Below, one piece after another: positions 50,901-59,921 of a DNA stretch of 64,000 nucleotides. Made by a program: the position numbers and the translations under genes. Every line of letters begins with the position of its first letter. Positions within the stretch are counted from its first letter, which is position 1. The notes under the pieces are model-generated. The model saw only the letters and a program-made list of their open reading frames with translations, made no database searches and had not been told where the DNA came from. The stretch is from Stenotrophomonas koreensis (GTDB taxonomy: Bacteria > Pseudomonadota > Gammaproteobacteria > Xanthomonadales > Xanthomonadaceae): NCBI RefSeq assembly GCF_001431525.1, contig NZ_LDJH01000002.1, forward strand, positions 124,001 to 188,000. Reading direction: 5' to 3'.

Positions 50901-52052
50901 GCGATGCGTCGCAATTATGTGCCGGCACCGGATTTTGCCCGCGCCTTCTTCGAGGCCTTCCCGCAGCCCAGTGCCGATGACATCGGCGGCGAGCTGGCAC
51001 GTTTCCTGTCCAGAACCACCGGTGCCACGCTGGCGGCGACGGATTTCGAGCCGGACAGCATCGATGCCCACCTGCGTATGAACCTGCGGCTGCGCGATGA
51101 GCAGGGCAGGGTATTGGCACAGGGGCGCGATCTGGATGGCCTGCGTGCACGTTTCGGCGAGCAGGCCGGGCAGGCCTTTGCGGTACGCGCCGGACGTGCG
51201 CTGGTGGTCGAGGGCCTGCTGGATTTTCCGCCAGGACCGATTCCTGTGCAGGTGCCCGGTGAGGCCGGGGTACCGGCGTTCCCGGCCCTGGTCGACACGC
51301 TGGATTCGGCCGCGGTACGCATTTTTGCCGACCGCCAGCAGGCCGCTGGCGAACATCCGCGCGGCGTGCGTCGGCTGCTGGAAATCGGCCTGGCCGACAA
51401 GATCAAGCAGGCGCGCAAGCAGCTGCCGGTCAGCCCCAAGACCGGGCTGCTGTATGCGGCCATCGAAACCCAGGAGCGGTTGCGTGGCGACCTGGTCGAT
51501 GCCGCCCTGAATGCGGTGCTGGCCGAGGGCCTGGAACAGATCCGTGATCCGGAAAGCTTCCAGGCGCGCAAGGCCCAGGCCGGCAAGGCCCTGTTTGGCG
51601 AGGCGATGGCCCGGCTGCAGCTGGCCGAGACGATCCTGGAGCTGGCCGGCAAGATCAAGCCGCAGCTGGAGGCGCCGCTGATGGGTTGGGCCAAGGGCAA
51701 CCTGGATGACCTGCGCAGCCAGCTGGCCGGGTTGATCCATCCCGGTTTCCTGCGCGATACCCCGGCCGATGCGCTGGCCCAGTTTCCGCGTTACCTCAAG
51801 GCGATGCTGCTACGGGCCGAGCGCGCCAAGCGCGATCCGGTCAAGGACCAGGCGCGCATGCTGGAGTTGACCCCGTTTGCCGATGCCCTGGCGCAGGCCG
51901 CAGCGGCCGGGCGCGGCGCCGATCCACAGTGGCAGGCGCTGCGCTGGGAACTGGAGGAGCTGCGGGTGCAGACCTTCGCCCAGGAACTGGGCGTGCGCGG
52001 CAGCGTATCGGCCAAGAAGCTGGCCCAGCGGGTAGCGGCGCTGCAGCGTTGA
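47961..52052 (+). CDS. hrpA: ATP-dependent RNA helicase HrpA
   Basis: 1363 aa, DEAH-box RNA helicase, normal size for HrpA, which in E. coli rescues stalled ribosomes. Walker [14 protein letters not shown] near residue 105, DEAH in [20 protein letters not shown], motif VI [12 protein letters not shown] near residue 400. After the HA2/OB regions, long C-terminal DUF3418 part. No clear ribosome site before ATG 47961; ATG 47982 is an alternative start. Confidence 0.95.
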   Translation: [1363 protein letters not shown]

Positions 52053-52066
52053 GGCGGCAGCGTTGC

Positions 52067-52495
52067 TCAGGTATCGGCCTGGCCGGTTGACGGCGGTGCC
52101 GGCTGCTCGGGGGCAGGCTCGCGCAGGCAGTCACTGCGCGCCTGGTCGACCTGGCGCTTGGCGCTGGCGTTCTCGTCGCGGATCTGCTGCTGCAGCTGGA
52201 TGATGCGCGGGCGGTTGTTGGCTGTGCTGCCCAGCAGTTCGATCTGCTGCTGCCAGCCGGCGACGCGGTCATTGGAGGCGGCATAGATGCTTGCCTGCGC
52301 CTGTTGCAGGCATTGACGGTCAAGCTGCAGATTGCTGCCTGCCAGCTGCCCGCTACGCAGCACATGCGGGCGCGCGTCGCCAGCGCATGGTGACTGTGAG
52401 TACACCGTTTCGCCGGATTTGCCACTGCACTTGTAGACCTGTGCCTGGGCAAAAACGGGAAGGCTGAGTACAACCAGAAGAGCAATTCGCATCAT
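52067..52495 (-). CDS. Secreted DUF4124-domain protein
   Basis: 142 aa from ATG 52495 (ATG 52492 also possible). Signal peptide IALLVVLSLPVFAQAQ, then the DUF4124 motif VYKCSGKSGETVYSQSPC and a helical Gln-rich second half with Cys pairs. The upstream part of the open frame has no signal-like or conserved sequence. Function of the family is unknown. Confidence 0.8.
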   Translation of the reverse strand: MMRIALLVVLSLPVFAQAQVYKCSGKSGETVYSQSPCAGDARPHVLRSGQLAGSNLQLDRQCLQQAQASIYAASNDRVAGWQQQIELLGSTANNRPRIIQLQQQIRDENASAKRQVDQARSDCLREPAPEQPAPPSTGQADT

Positions 52496-52577
52496 TGACG
52501 GCCGAACCTGTCCAGAGTGGGCGCACACTGCCACGCGCTGCGCGATCAGACAATCACGCAGGCGCAGCACAGGATGA

Positions 52578-53090
52578 TTATTTGACCCGGCGCACCTTTG
52601 CGCGGGTGTTGTACCCATCGACCTGCAGGTGCCACACCCCCATCAGCCCCGGGGTGATGCGGACGTGGCGATCATTGCCGCGGGCACCGTTGAGCTGCGC
52701 ATCGTCGGTCTGTTCCCAGACCTGGCCATTGTCCAGGTGGTACTGGCGCCTCTTGGCAAAGCCACTGAACTGTCCCGGCAGTACCGCCACGATTGGCTCA
52801 TCCGAGCCAAAGCTGAGAAAGCCGCGGTTGCGCACAATCACTTCCTGGCGCCCGGCTTCCATTGCCTGCTCGCGCACCTGTTCGGTGGCTTGGCTGACCC
52901 GGCCCTGCAGCCAGGCATTGAGCGCGGCCAGTTCGGCCGGGCTGAGCTTGTCCAGGCCGGCGGCGCGGAACTGTTCCGGGCTCATCTGCTGCTGCAGGTC
53001 AGCTTCGTTGCTGCGCTGTGCCAGCGCATGGCCGGGGTACAGCGCCAGCGCGAGCAGTGAAAAACAAAACAGGCGGGGTAAAGCCTTCAT
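52578..53090 (-). CDS. Secreted hypothetical protein
   Basis: 170 aa. Signal peptide LFCFSLLALALYPGHALAQ, a helical segment (SPAELAALNAWLQGRVSQATEQV), then a beta-rich C-terminal half (PIVAVLPGQFSGFAKRRQYH). Divergent from relA and 62 nt from it. Not recognised beyond being a periplasmic protein of Xanthomonadaceae type. Confidence 0.75.
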   Translation of the reverse strand: MKALPRLFCFSLLALALYPGHALAQRSNEADLQQQMSPEQFRAAGLDKLSPAELAALNAWLQGRVSQATEQVREQAMEAGRQEVIVRNRGFLSFGSDEPIVAVLPGQFSGFAKRRQYHLDNGQVWEQTDDAQLNGARGNDRHVRITPGLMGVWHLQVDGYNTRAKVRRVK

Positions 53091-53152
53091 CGGACATTGT
53101 TCCCTGTGTCAGTTGCCCCTAGTGTAGGGGCATCGATGGCAGGTACAGGGCT

Positions 53153-55312
53153 GTGAACGAGATTTTGCCAACAGGGCTGGAGGCGCTGCTGCAGCGTCCG
53201 GCATTTCGTGTATTGGGTGAGCCACTGCGTCGGCAGTTGCTGGCGCTGTGGGAGCCGGGTACGGACGCCGCACCGGCCACGATGCGGATGGACTGGAGCG
53301 CGCTGGCGCAAATGGGCGATGCCTTGGCGCGCCTGAACGCCGAAGAACCGGTGGTGCTGGCGGCGTTGCTTGCCGATTTGCCCGGCCTGCGTGCACGCCG
53401 GGCCGAACTGGGGCTGCCGGCGCCGATGCTGGCGGTGGTGGACGGGCTGCTGGACAGCCAGGATGCCGCCGACCAGGTCTGGGCGCTGCATGCCGGGCGC
53501 GAGGCCGGACGCAATGGCGAGGGCCTGCGCCGGCTGCTGCTGGCCATCATCCGCGACCTGCGCGTGGTGCCGATCCTGCTGGCACGCCAGCTGGCCCTGC
53601 TGCACGCCGCGCCGCTGCACAGCGAGGCCGAGCGCCGTGCACTGGCCCAGCTCACCCGTGACATCCACGGCCCGCTGGCCAACCGGCTGGGCATCTGGCA
53701 GCTGAAATGGGAACTGGAGGACATGGCCTTCCGTTTCCTGGAGCCGCAGACCTACCACCACATCGCCCGCCAGGTCGACGAGACCCGGCTGGCGCGCGAG
53801 CACTATGTCGAGGATGTGCGCCGCCAGCTCAGTGCCGGCCTGGCCGAGCACGGGATCAAGGCCACGGTCAGCGGCCGGCCGAAACACATCTACAGCATCT
53901 GGCGCAAGATGCAGAAAAAGCGCCTGTCCTTTGACCAGCTCTATGACCTGCGTGCGGTGCGGGTGATGGTTGATGACGTGGCCAGCTGCTATGCGGCGCT
54001 GGGCGTGGTGCATGCGCTGTGGGTGCCGGTGCCCAGCGAGTTCGATGACTACATCGCCCGGCCCAAGGCCAATGACTACCGTTCGCTGCACACCGCGGTG
54101 ATCGGCCCGGAAGGGCGCACCATCGAGGTGCAGATCCGCACCCACCAGATGCATGCCCAGGCCGAGCTCGGCGTGGCCGCGCACTGGAAGTACAAGGAAG
54201 GCGGCAAGGGCGGGGAGAGTGCGTTCGAACGCAAGATCACCTGGATGCGCCAGCTGCTGGAGCAGGCCGGCGAGGGCAGTGGTGACGAGCTGGCCGGCGC
54301 GCTGGATGCCGAGCTGCTCGAGGACCGGGTGTATGCGCTCAGCCCCAAGGGCGAGGTGATGGACCTGCCGGCCGGGGCCACGCCGCTGGATTTTGCCTAT
54401 CACGTGCACACCATGGTCGGGCACCGCTGCCGCGGGGCCAAGGTCAACGGCCGCATCGTGCCGCTGACCTACCACCTGCGCAGCGGCGACCGGGTCGAGA
54501 TCATGACCGGCAAGGAGCCGGACCCACGGCGTGACTGGCTGCTGCCCACTGCCGGCTACCTGGCCAGCAACCGTTCGCGCGAGAAGGTGCGCGGCTGGTT
54601 CCACAAGCTGGACCGCGCCCGCAACATCGAGGCCGGGCGCGAGCTGCTGGACAAGGAACTGCGCCGGCTGGGGCTGATGTCGGCCGACCTGGGCAAGGTG
54701 CTGGCCCGTTTCCGCGCCGAGAACGTGGATGAGCTGCTGATCCAGCTGGCGCTGGGCGATATCGGCCCGAATGCGGTCAGTCGCGCCCTGCTGGAGGCCG
54801 ACAAGCCAGTGGAGCCGGTTGCTGCCAATGTGCCGCGGGTGACGGCCAGGCCGGTCCCGGCCGATACCCGTGGCTTCACCATTGACGGGGTCGGCAACCT
54901 GCTGGTGCAGCTGGGCCGCTGCTGCCGGCCGGTGGCTGGCGAGCCGATTGCCGGCTACCTGACCCTCAGTCGCGGGGTCACCGTGCACCGTGCCGACTGC
55001 AGTGCGTTTGCGCGGCTGTCGGCACTGCATCCGGAGCGGGTGATGCCGGTGGAGTGGGGGCGTGCCGGCGGCGGCTACGAGGCCGACATCCAGGTGCTGG
55101 CGGTGGACCGGCGCTGGCTGCTCAAGGACATCACCAACCTGATCGCCCAGGCCGATGCCTATGTGCTGGCGATCAACTCGGACAACGTGCGCGACTCCGG
55201 CCGCGCGGTGCTGCGCCTGCGCCTGAAGGTGGCCGATTACGGCCAGCTCTCCAACCTGCTGGGCAAGATCGACGCCCTGCCCGGGGTGGATGAGGTGCGG
55301 CGGGTGGGGTGA
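53153..55312 (+). CDS. relA: GTP pyrophosphokinase RelA
   Basis: 719 aa, ribosome-associated (p)ppGpp synthetase. The N-terminal HD hydrolase region is degenerate: the active-site His-Asp pair is not present. The synthetase domain carries the RelA-type EFDD motif near residue 296 (PSEFDDYIARPKANDYRSLHT) and VQIRTHQMHAQAELGVAAHWKY. TGS domain (VYALSPKGEVMDLPAGATPLDFAYHVHT), zinc-finger and ACT domains follow. GTG start. Confidence 0.95.
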   Translation: MNEILPTGLEALLQRPAFRVLGEPLRRQLLALWEPGTDAAPATMRMDWSALAQMGDALARLNAEEPVVLAALLADLPGLRARRAELGLPAPMLAVVDGLLDSQDAADQVWALHAGREAGRNGEGLRRLLLAIIRDLRVVPILLARQLALLHAAPLHSEAERRALAQLTRDIHGPLANRLGIWQLKWELEDMAFRFLEPQTYHHIARQVDETRLAREHYVEDVRRQLSAGLAEHGIKATVSGRPKHIYSIWRKMQKKRLSFDQLYDLRAVRVMVDDVASCYAALGVVHALWVPVPSEFDDYIARPKANDYRSLHTAVIGPEGRTIEVQIRTHQMHAQAELGVAAHWKYKEGGKGGESAFERKITWMRQLLEQAGEGSGDELAGALDAELLEDRVYALSPKGEVMDLPAGATPLDFAYHVHTMVGHRCRGAKVNGRIVPLTYHLRSGDRVEIMTGKEPDPRRDWLLPTAGYLASNRSREKVRGWFHKLDRARNIEAGRELLDKELRRLGLMSADLGKVLARFRAENVDELLIQLALGDIGPNAVSRALLEADKPVEPVAANVPRVTARPVPADTRGFTIDGVGNLLVQLGRCCRPVAGEPIAGYLTLSRGVTVHRADCSAFARLSALHPERVMPVEWGRAGGGYEADIQVLAVDRRWLLKDITNLIAQADAYVLAINSDNVRDSGRAVLRLRLKVADYGQLSNLLGKIDALPGVDEVRRVG

Positions 55313-55328
55313 GAATGTTGTTGTCGGC

Positions 55329-57467
55329 TCAGGCCGGCAGGAACACCTCGGCCACCGTGCTGCGTGCGGCCTCGAGCGAGAAATGACGCTGGATGTTGTC
55401 CAGTCCCGCCATGGCTAGCCGTTGCCACAACACAGGATCACTGTAAAGGCGAACCACTGCATCGGCAAAGTCGGTGGCTGCGTCGGCAATGAGCACGTCA
55501 TGGCCATCACGCAGATGCATGCCTTCGGCAGCACAGCCGGTAGCCACCACGGGTTGGCCGTGGGCCATGCTCAGGTTGACCTTGCCCTTGACCCCGGCGC
55601 CGAAGCGCAGGGGAGCCAGGCCAATGCGGCAGCCATCCATGTACGGGTCGATGTCGGCCACGTAGCCATGCAGGCGTACCCCGGGCAGGCTGCTGGCCAG
55701 TGCCTGCAGCTCCTGTGGGGGGTGCTGGCCGATGATGTGCAGCACCACCTGTGGCAATGCCGCGTGGATCAGCGGGAACACCTCACGCAGCAGCCAGCCG
55801 ACGCCATCGACATTGGGCGGGTGGCCGAAGCCACCGACGAACACCAGGTCGCAGCGCTGATCAAAACCAGGGCAGTGATCGTGGGTTTTGTGCAGGTTGG
55901 AAATCAGCGCGGTTTTGACCTGCGGCGCATCCTGTTGCAGCTGCGCTTGTTCGGCAGCACTGACCAAGACCGTGATATCGGCCTGCGTCATCACCTCCAG
56001 CTCCCGCTTGCGGGTACGTGCCGCTTCGGCGCGCAGCGCCGGATCACCGGCCACCTCGGCCCCGCGGGCCTCACGCAGGTAATGCAGGTCGACGGTATCG
56101 AAGACCACCCGTGCCTGCGGGGCGTATTTGCCCACCAGAGGCAGGCTGGCCTGGGCCAGGTGGTGCCGGACCAGCATCACCGTGCAGAAACGTGGGCCGT
56201 GTTCGCCCAGCCAGCGGCTCAGGCCGCCCAGTGTGGCCGCCGGCCAGGTTTCGACGCCGTCCCTGCGCAGACGCGCAGCACCGACATCCCCGGCCGCAGT
56301 GGAGGTGGCCACAATCACCACATGCGCGCCGTGCTCGCGCAGCAGCTGGATCAGGTAGGTCTGGCGCAGCGAGGCAGAATCCCGATCAGGCTGTGGCAGG
56401 GTTTCATCGATGATCAACACCTGCCGCTGTTGGTGGTGCAGCAGGGCCGGTGATGGCACGCTGCCGGGTGCCGGATGATGTGCCAGCTGCGTGGCCCAGC
56501 GTTTGGCGAACGTCTGCTGGTTGCGCAGCTGATGGGCCTTCAGCCCACTGCGCACATCGGTGCCGTGGCTGGTGCCCTCGTCATGCACCACCTGGCTGGC
56601 GGGTTGTACCAGCACGCGAAGGCCCCGCTCGCGTACGCGCATGGCCAGGTCGGCATCCTCGTAATAGGCCGGGCAGTAACGCGTATCCAGGCCGCCAAGC
56701 GCATTCCAGAGCTGGCGCGTGAGCATGACCGCCGCTCCCGAGCAGTAATGGCTGTCGCGCAGCGCACTGTAGCGCGGATCGCCAGGTGATTCGAAACGGC
56801 CGTAGCTCCATGCGCTGCCATCACTGAACAGCACCGCACCTGACTCCTGCAGGCGACCGTCCGGGTACAACAGCTGGCTGCCGACCAGCCCTGCGTCTGG
56901 GGTGTTCTGCAGCGTTTCCAGCAGGGCATCCAGCCAGCCAGGTTGAGGAATGGTGTCGTTGTTGAGCAACACCACATAGTCGCCCTTACTGCGGCTGACG
57001 CCGTCATTGCAGGCATGGATGAAACCGCCGTTGCGGTCGCGCACCTCATAGCGTAGGCCATGGATCTGCGGTAACCAAAGGGCGGTTTCATCGCTGCTGC
57101 CGTCATCAATGACGATGACTTCGCAGCGGGTAGCAGGCGGATGGGCGGCCAGCGCCCGCAAACACGCCAGCGTATGGGCGGCATGGTTGTAAACCGGAAT
57201 GACAATGCTGACCACTGGCTGTGTGCTGGTGGCCAGGCTGAACGCCGAGAATGGGGATGCTGCCGGCAGGAAGAGCTCGGGCCGAGCGGTTCTGGACGGA
57301 GGGAGCGCATGCACCAGGACCCGCGACAGGGTGGCGCGCCAACCGCGGGTGCGCAGGCTGGCAACGGCCCGGTGCGCCAAGCCGAGTAGACGGCGAAGCC
57401 AATAACGGGCATCGGCCAATGAGGTGGGCATCAATATTTGACTCCAGTAGCTGTACAGGGTGGTCAC
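55329..57467 (-). CDS. Two-domain glycosyltransferase (GT2 plus GT4)
   Basis: 712 aa. Residues about 80-300 are a GT2 rhamnosyl-type domain: VVSIVIPVYNHAAHT, VIVIDDGSSDET, YVVLLNNDTIPQPGW. Residues about 350-705 are a GT4-like domain: VLIIDETLPQPDRDSAS, DLVFVGGFGHPPNVDGVGWL and GCRIGLAPLRFGAGVKGKV. Probably makes a cell-surface polysaccharide. GTG start at 57467; ATG 57431 is an alternative. Confidence 0.88.
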   Translation of the reverse strand: MTTLYSYWSQILMPTSLADARYWLRRLLGLAHRAVASLRTRGWRATLSRVLVHALPPSRTARPELFLPAASPFSAFSLATSTQPVVSIVIPVYNHAAHTLACLRALAAHPPATRCEVIVIDDGSSDETALWLPQIHGLRYEVRDRNGGFIHACNDGVSRSKGDYVVLLNNDTIPQPGWLDALLETLQNTPDAGLVGSQLLYPDGRLQESGAVLFSDGSAWSYGRFESPGDPRYSALRDSHYCSGAAVMLTRQLWNALGGLDTRYCPAYYEDADLAMRVRERGLRVLVQPASQVVHDEGTSHGTDVRSGLKAHQLRNQQTFAKRWATQLAHHPAPGSVPSPALLHHQQRQVLIIDETLPQPDRDSASLRQTYLIQLLREHGAHVVIVATSTAAGDVGAARLRRDGVETWPAATLGGLSRWLGEHGPRFCTVMLVRHHLAQASLPLVGKYAPQARVVFDTVDLHYLREARGAEVAGDPALRAEAARTRKRELEVMTQADITVLVSAAEQAQLQQDAPQVKTALISNLHKTHDHCPGFDQRCDLVFVGGFGHPPNVDGVGWLLREVFPLIHAALPQVVLHIIGQHPPQELQALASSLPGVRLHGYVADIDPYMDGCRIGLAPLRFGAGVKGKVNLSMAHGQPVVATGCAAEGMHLRDGHDVLIADAATDFADAVVRLYSDPVLWQRLAMAGLDNIQRHFSLEAARSTVAEVFLPA

Positions 57468-57482
57468 AAACGCTAGGCAGGT

Positions 57483-59921
57483 GTGCTACCTGCGCTAGAC
57501 TCGCCCGGAACAGCCCATTCTCGCATTCTCGTGTCCCCACGTAACCCAAGCACTTCCAAACGCTCTTCGCCACCTGCGCCTGTACTGCGCGGGCGCCTGC
57601 TCACCGTGACATTGGCTTTGCTGGCCTTGGCACTGGGGTTCCTGATCCCGTACGTGGTGCACCTGAACAACCAGGTCAGCGAACGCTTCGGCCAGCTGCG
57701 CTGGCAGGTGCCGACCCGGGTGTATGCGCGGCCGCTGGTGCTGGCACCGGGGGTGGCGATGGATGCGGCCACCCTGCGCGTGGAGCTGGCGGCGGCCGGC
57801 TACATCGATGACGGCAAGGGCCAGGCGGTGTCGACCTACCTGCGCGATGGCAACCGTTTTGTGATTTCCAGCCGGGGCTACATCGATGTCGACGGCCGGG
57901 TGCCGGCACAACGCATCGAAGTGCGCCTGTCCGGTTCGCAGGTCAGCCGGGTGGCGGCGGTTGGGGGCGATACGTTGCGCGCGGCGCGGCTGGACCCGGC
58001 ACGTATTGCGACCCTGTACGGCTCCAAGCAGGAAGAACGCCGGCTGGTGCGGCTGGAAGAAGTGCCCGACCTGCTGGTGACCGGCCTGCAGGCGGTGGAG
58101 GACCGCGATTTCAGCCGCCACCACGGCATCGATCTCAGCGGCATCATCCGTGCGCTCTGGGTGACGGTGCGCTCGGGCGGGCAGACCCGTCAGGGTGCCT
58201 CGACCCTGACCCAGCAGCTGGCCCGTTCCGGCCTGCTCGGCATCGGCAAGGAGCGCACGCTGCGGCGCAAGTTCAACGAAATCCTGTACGCGATCATCAT
58301 GGAGGTGCGCTATGACAAACGCACCATCCTCGAGGCCTACCTGAACCAGGTCTACCTGGGCCAGCGCGGCAGCCAGGCCATCCATGGCATGGGCTCGGGC
58401 GCGGAGTTCTGGTTCGGCCGGCGCGTGGACGGGCTGTCCACCGAGCAGATCGCGCTGCTGATCGGCCTGGTCAAGGGGCCCTCGTATTACGACCCGCGGC
58501 GGCAGCCGGAGCGTGCGCTGGACCGGCGCAATTTCGTGCTCGGCAAGCTGCTGGAAAATGGCCTGATCGACCAGGCCGAACATGACCGCGCCAAGGCCGC
58601 ACCGCTGGGTGTCCCCGACCAGCCCGGGCTGGTCGCGGCCAACCGTTTCCCCGGCTATATCGACCTGGTCCGCCGTCAGCTCGGCAAGGACTACCCGGAA
58701 AGCGCATTGCAGGGCGCCGGGCTGAGCGTGTTCACCGGGATGTCGCCCTCGGCCCAGGCGTATGCCGAAGGCGCGGTCGCGCATACCATCAAGACCCTGG
58801 AAAACCGCCGTCGTCCCGAGCTGCAGACCGGGCTGGTGCTGACCGATGTGCACAGCGGCGATGTGCTGGCCGTGGTCGGCTCGCGTGACCCGGGCGAGCA
58901 TGGTTTCAACCGCGCCGTCGAGGCGCAGCGCCCGGTCGGCTCGCTGCTCAAGCCGTTTGTCTACATGCTGGGCCTGGCCAGGCCCAACCAGTGGTCGCTG
59001 GCTACCTATGTCGATGATTCGCCGGTCACCGTGCAGTTGTCGCGCGGACGGCAGTGGAAGCCGGGCAATTCCGATGGCCGCAGCCATGGCAGCGTGCGCA
59101 TGATCGATGCGCTGGCAAACTCCTACAACCAGGCCACAGTGCGCATCGGCATGGATGCCGGTCCGGAGCGGCTGGCGCAGTTGATCAACGTGCTGGCAGG
59201 GATCAAGGCCGAGGGCAACCCGGCGCTGATCCTGGGCTCGACCGATCAAAGCCCGTATGCGATGGCCCAGCTGTATCAATTCCTCGCTTCCGGTGGCCAG
59301 ATCCAGCCGCTGCATGCGGTGCGCGGGGTGGTGGCCGCCGATGGCACCCTGCTCAAGCGCTATGACAACACCCCGGCACCGGCGCAGGATGGCGACCGGG
59401 TGGCGGCCAACCTGGTCACCGTGGCCCTGCAGCAGGTGGTCAGCGCCGGTACTGCACGCGGCCTGCTGGCCGATGGCCTGGGCCGGCTGGATGCGGCCGG
59501 CAAGACCGGTACTTCCAATGATGGCCGCGACAGCTGGTATGCCGGCTACACCGGCGACCACCTGGCCGTGGTCTGGATGGGCAATGACCAGAACGAGCCG
59601 ACCGGCCTGTATGGCGCCAGCGGTGCGATGCGGGTCTGGTCGGGCATTTTCAAGAAGCTGCCCAGCTCGCGTCTGACTGTCTCCAACCAGGGCCTGGAAT
59701 GGGCCTGGCTGGCCGATGGCCGCAACGAGGCCACCGATGAGGGCTGCCCCGGTGCCCGACGGCTGCCGTTCGTTGCCGGTTTTGCCCCGGCCTATGTGCC
59801 CTGCGCACCGGTCGAGCCGGAAGTGATCACCGAGCCGGAGCAGGGCGGGGGCTGGCGTAGCTGGTTCGGGCTGCCGCCGCGTGCAGCCGAATCTCCCCAG
59901 ACCGAGCCGGAGCAGCCATGA
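57483..59921 (+). CDS. mrcB: Penicillin-binding protein 1B
   Basis: 812 aa class A PBP. One transmembrane helix (about 38-58), UB2H-like region, GT51 glycosyltransferase with catalytic Glu in AVEDRDFSRHHG near residue 205 and RQGASTLTQQLAR, and transpeptidase motifs SLLK near residue 485 (RPVGSLLKPFVYML), SYN, and KTGTS near residue 675. The start is uncertain: GTG 57531 would remove 16 residues. Polymerises and cross-links peptidoglycan. Confidence 0.94.
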   Translation: MLPALDSPGTAHSRILVSPRNPSTSKRSSPPAPVLRGRLLTVTLALLALALGFLIPYVVHLNNQVSERFGQLRWQVPTRVYARPLVLAPGVAMDAATLRVELAAAGYIDDGKGQAVSTYLRDGNRFVISSRGYIDVDGRVPAQRIEVRLSGSQVSRVAAVGGDTLRAARLDPARIATLYGSKQEERRLVRLEEVPDLLVTGLQAVEDRDFSRHHGIDLSGIIRALWVTVRSGGQTRQGASTLTQQLARSGLLGIGKERTLRRKFNEILYAIIMEVRYDKRTILEAYLNQVYLGQRGSQAIHGMGSGAEFWFGRRVDGLSTEQIALLIGLVKGPSYYDPRRQPERALDRRNFVLGKLLENGLIDQAEHDRAKAAPLGVPDQPGLVAANRFPGYIDLVRRQLGKDYPESALQGAGLSVFTGMSPSAQAYAEGAVAHTIKTLENRRRPELQTGLVLTDVHSGDVLAVVGSRDPGEHGFNRAVEAQRPVGSLLKPFVYMLGLARPNQWSLATYVDDSPVTVQLSRGRQWKPGNSDGRSHGSVRMIDALANSYNQATVRIGMDAGPERLAQLINVLAGIKAEGNPALILGSTDQSPYAMAQLYQFLASGGQIQPLHAVRGVVAADGTLLKRYDNTPAPAQDGDRVAANLVTVALQQVVSAGTARGLLADGLGRLDAAGKTGTSNDGRDSWYAGYTGDHLAVVWMGNDQNEPTGLYGASGAMRVWSGIFKKLPSSRLTVSNQGLEWAWLADGRNEATDEGCPGARRLPFVAGFAPAYVPCAPVEPEVITEPEQGGGWRSWFGLPPRAAESPQTEPEQP

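Noticed and set aside
48684-51740. 1018-codon open frame on the minus strand inside hrpA
   Set aside because: Exact antisense of a firmly identified helicase; the product is His/Gln/Arg-rich without domains. High GC produces long antisense frames throughout the window.
53087-55030. 647-codon minus-strand frame opposite relA
   Set aside because: Shadow of relA on the other strand; no recognisable motif.
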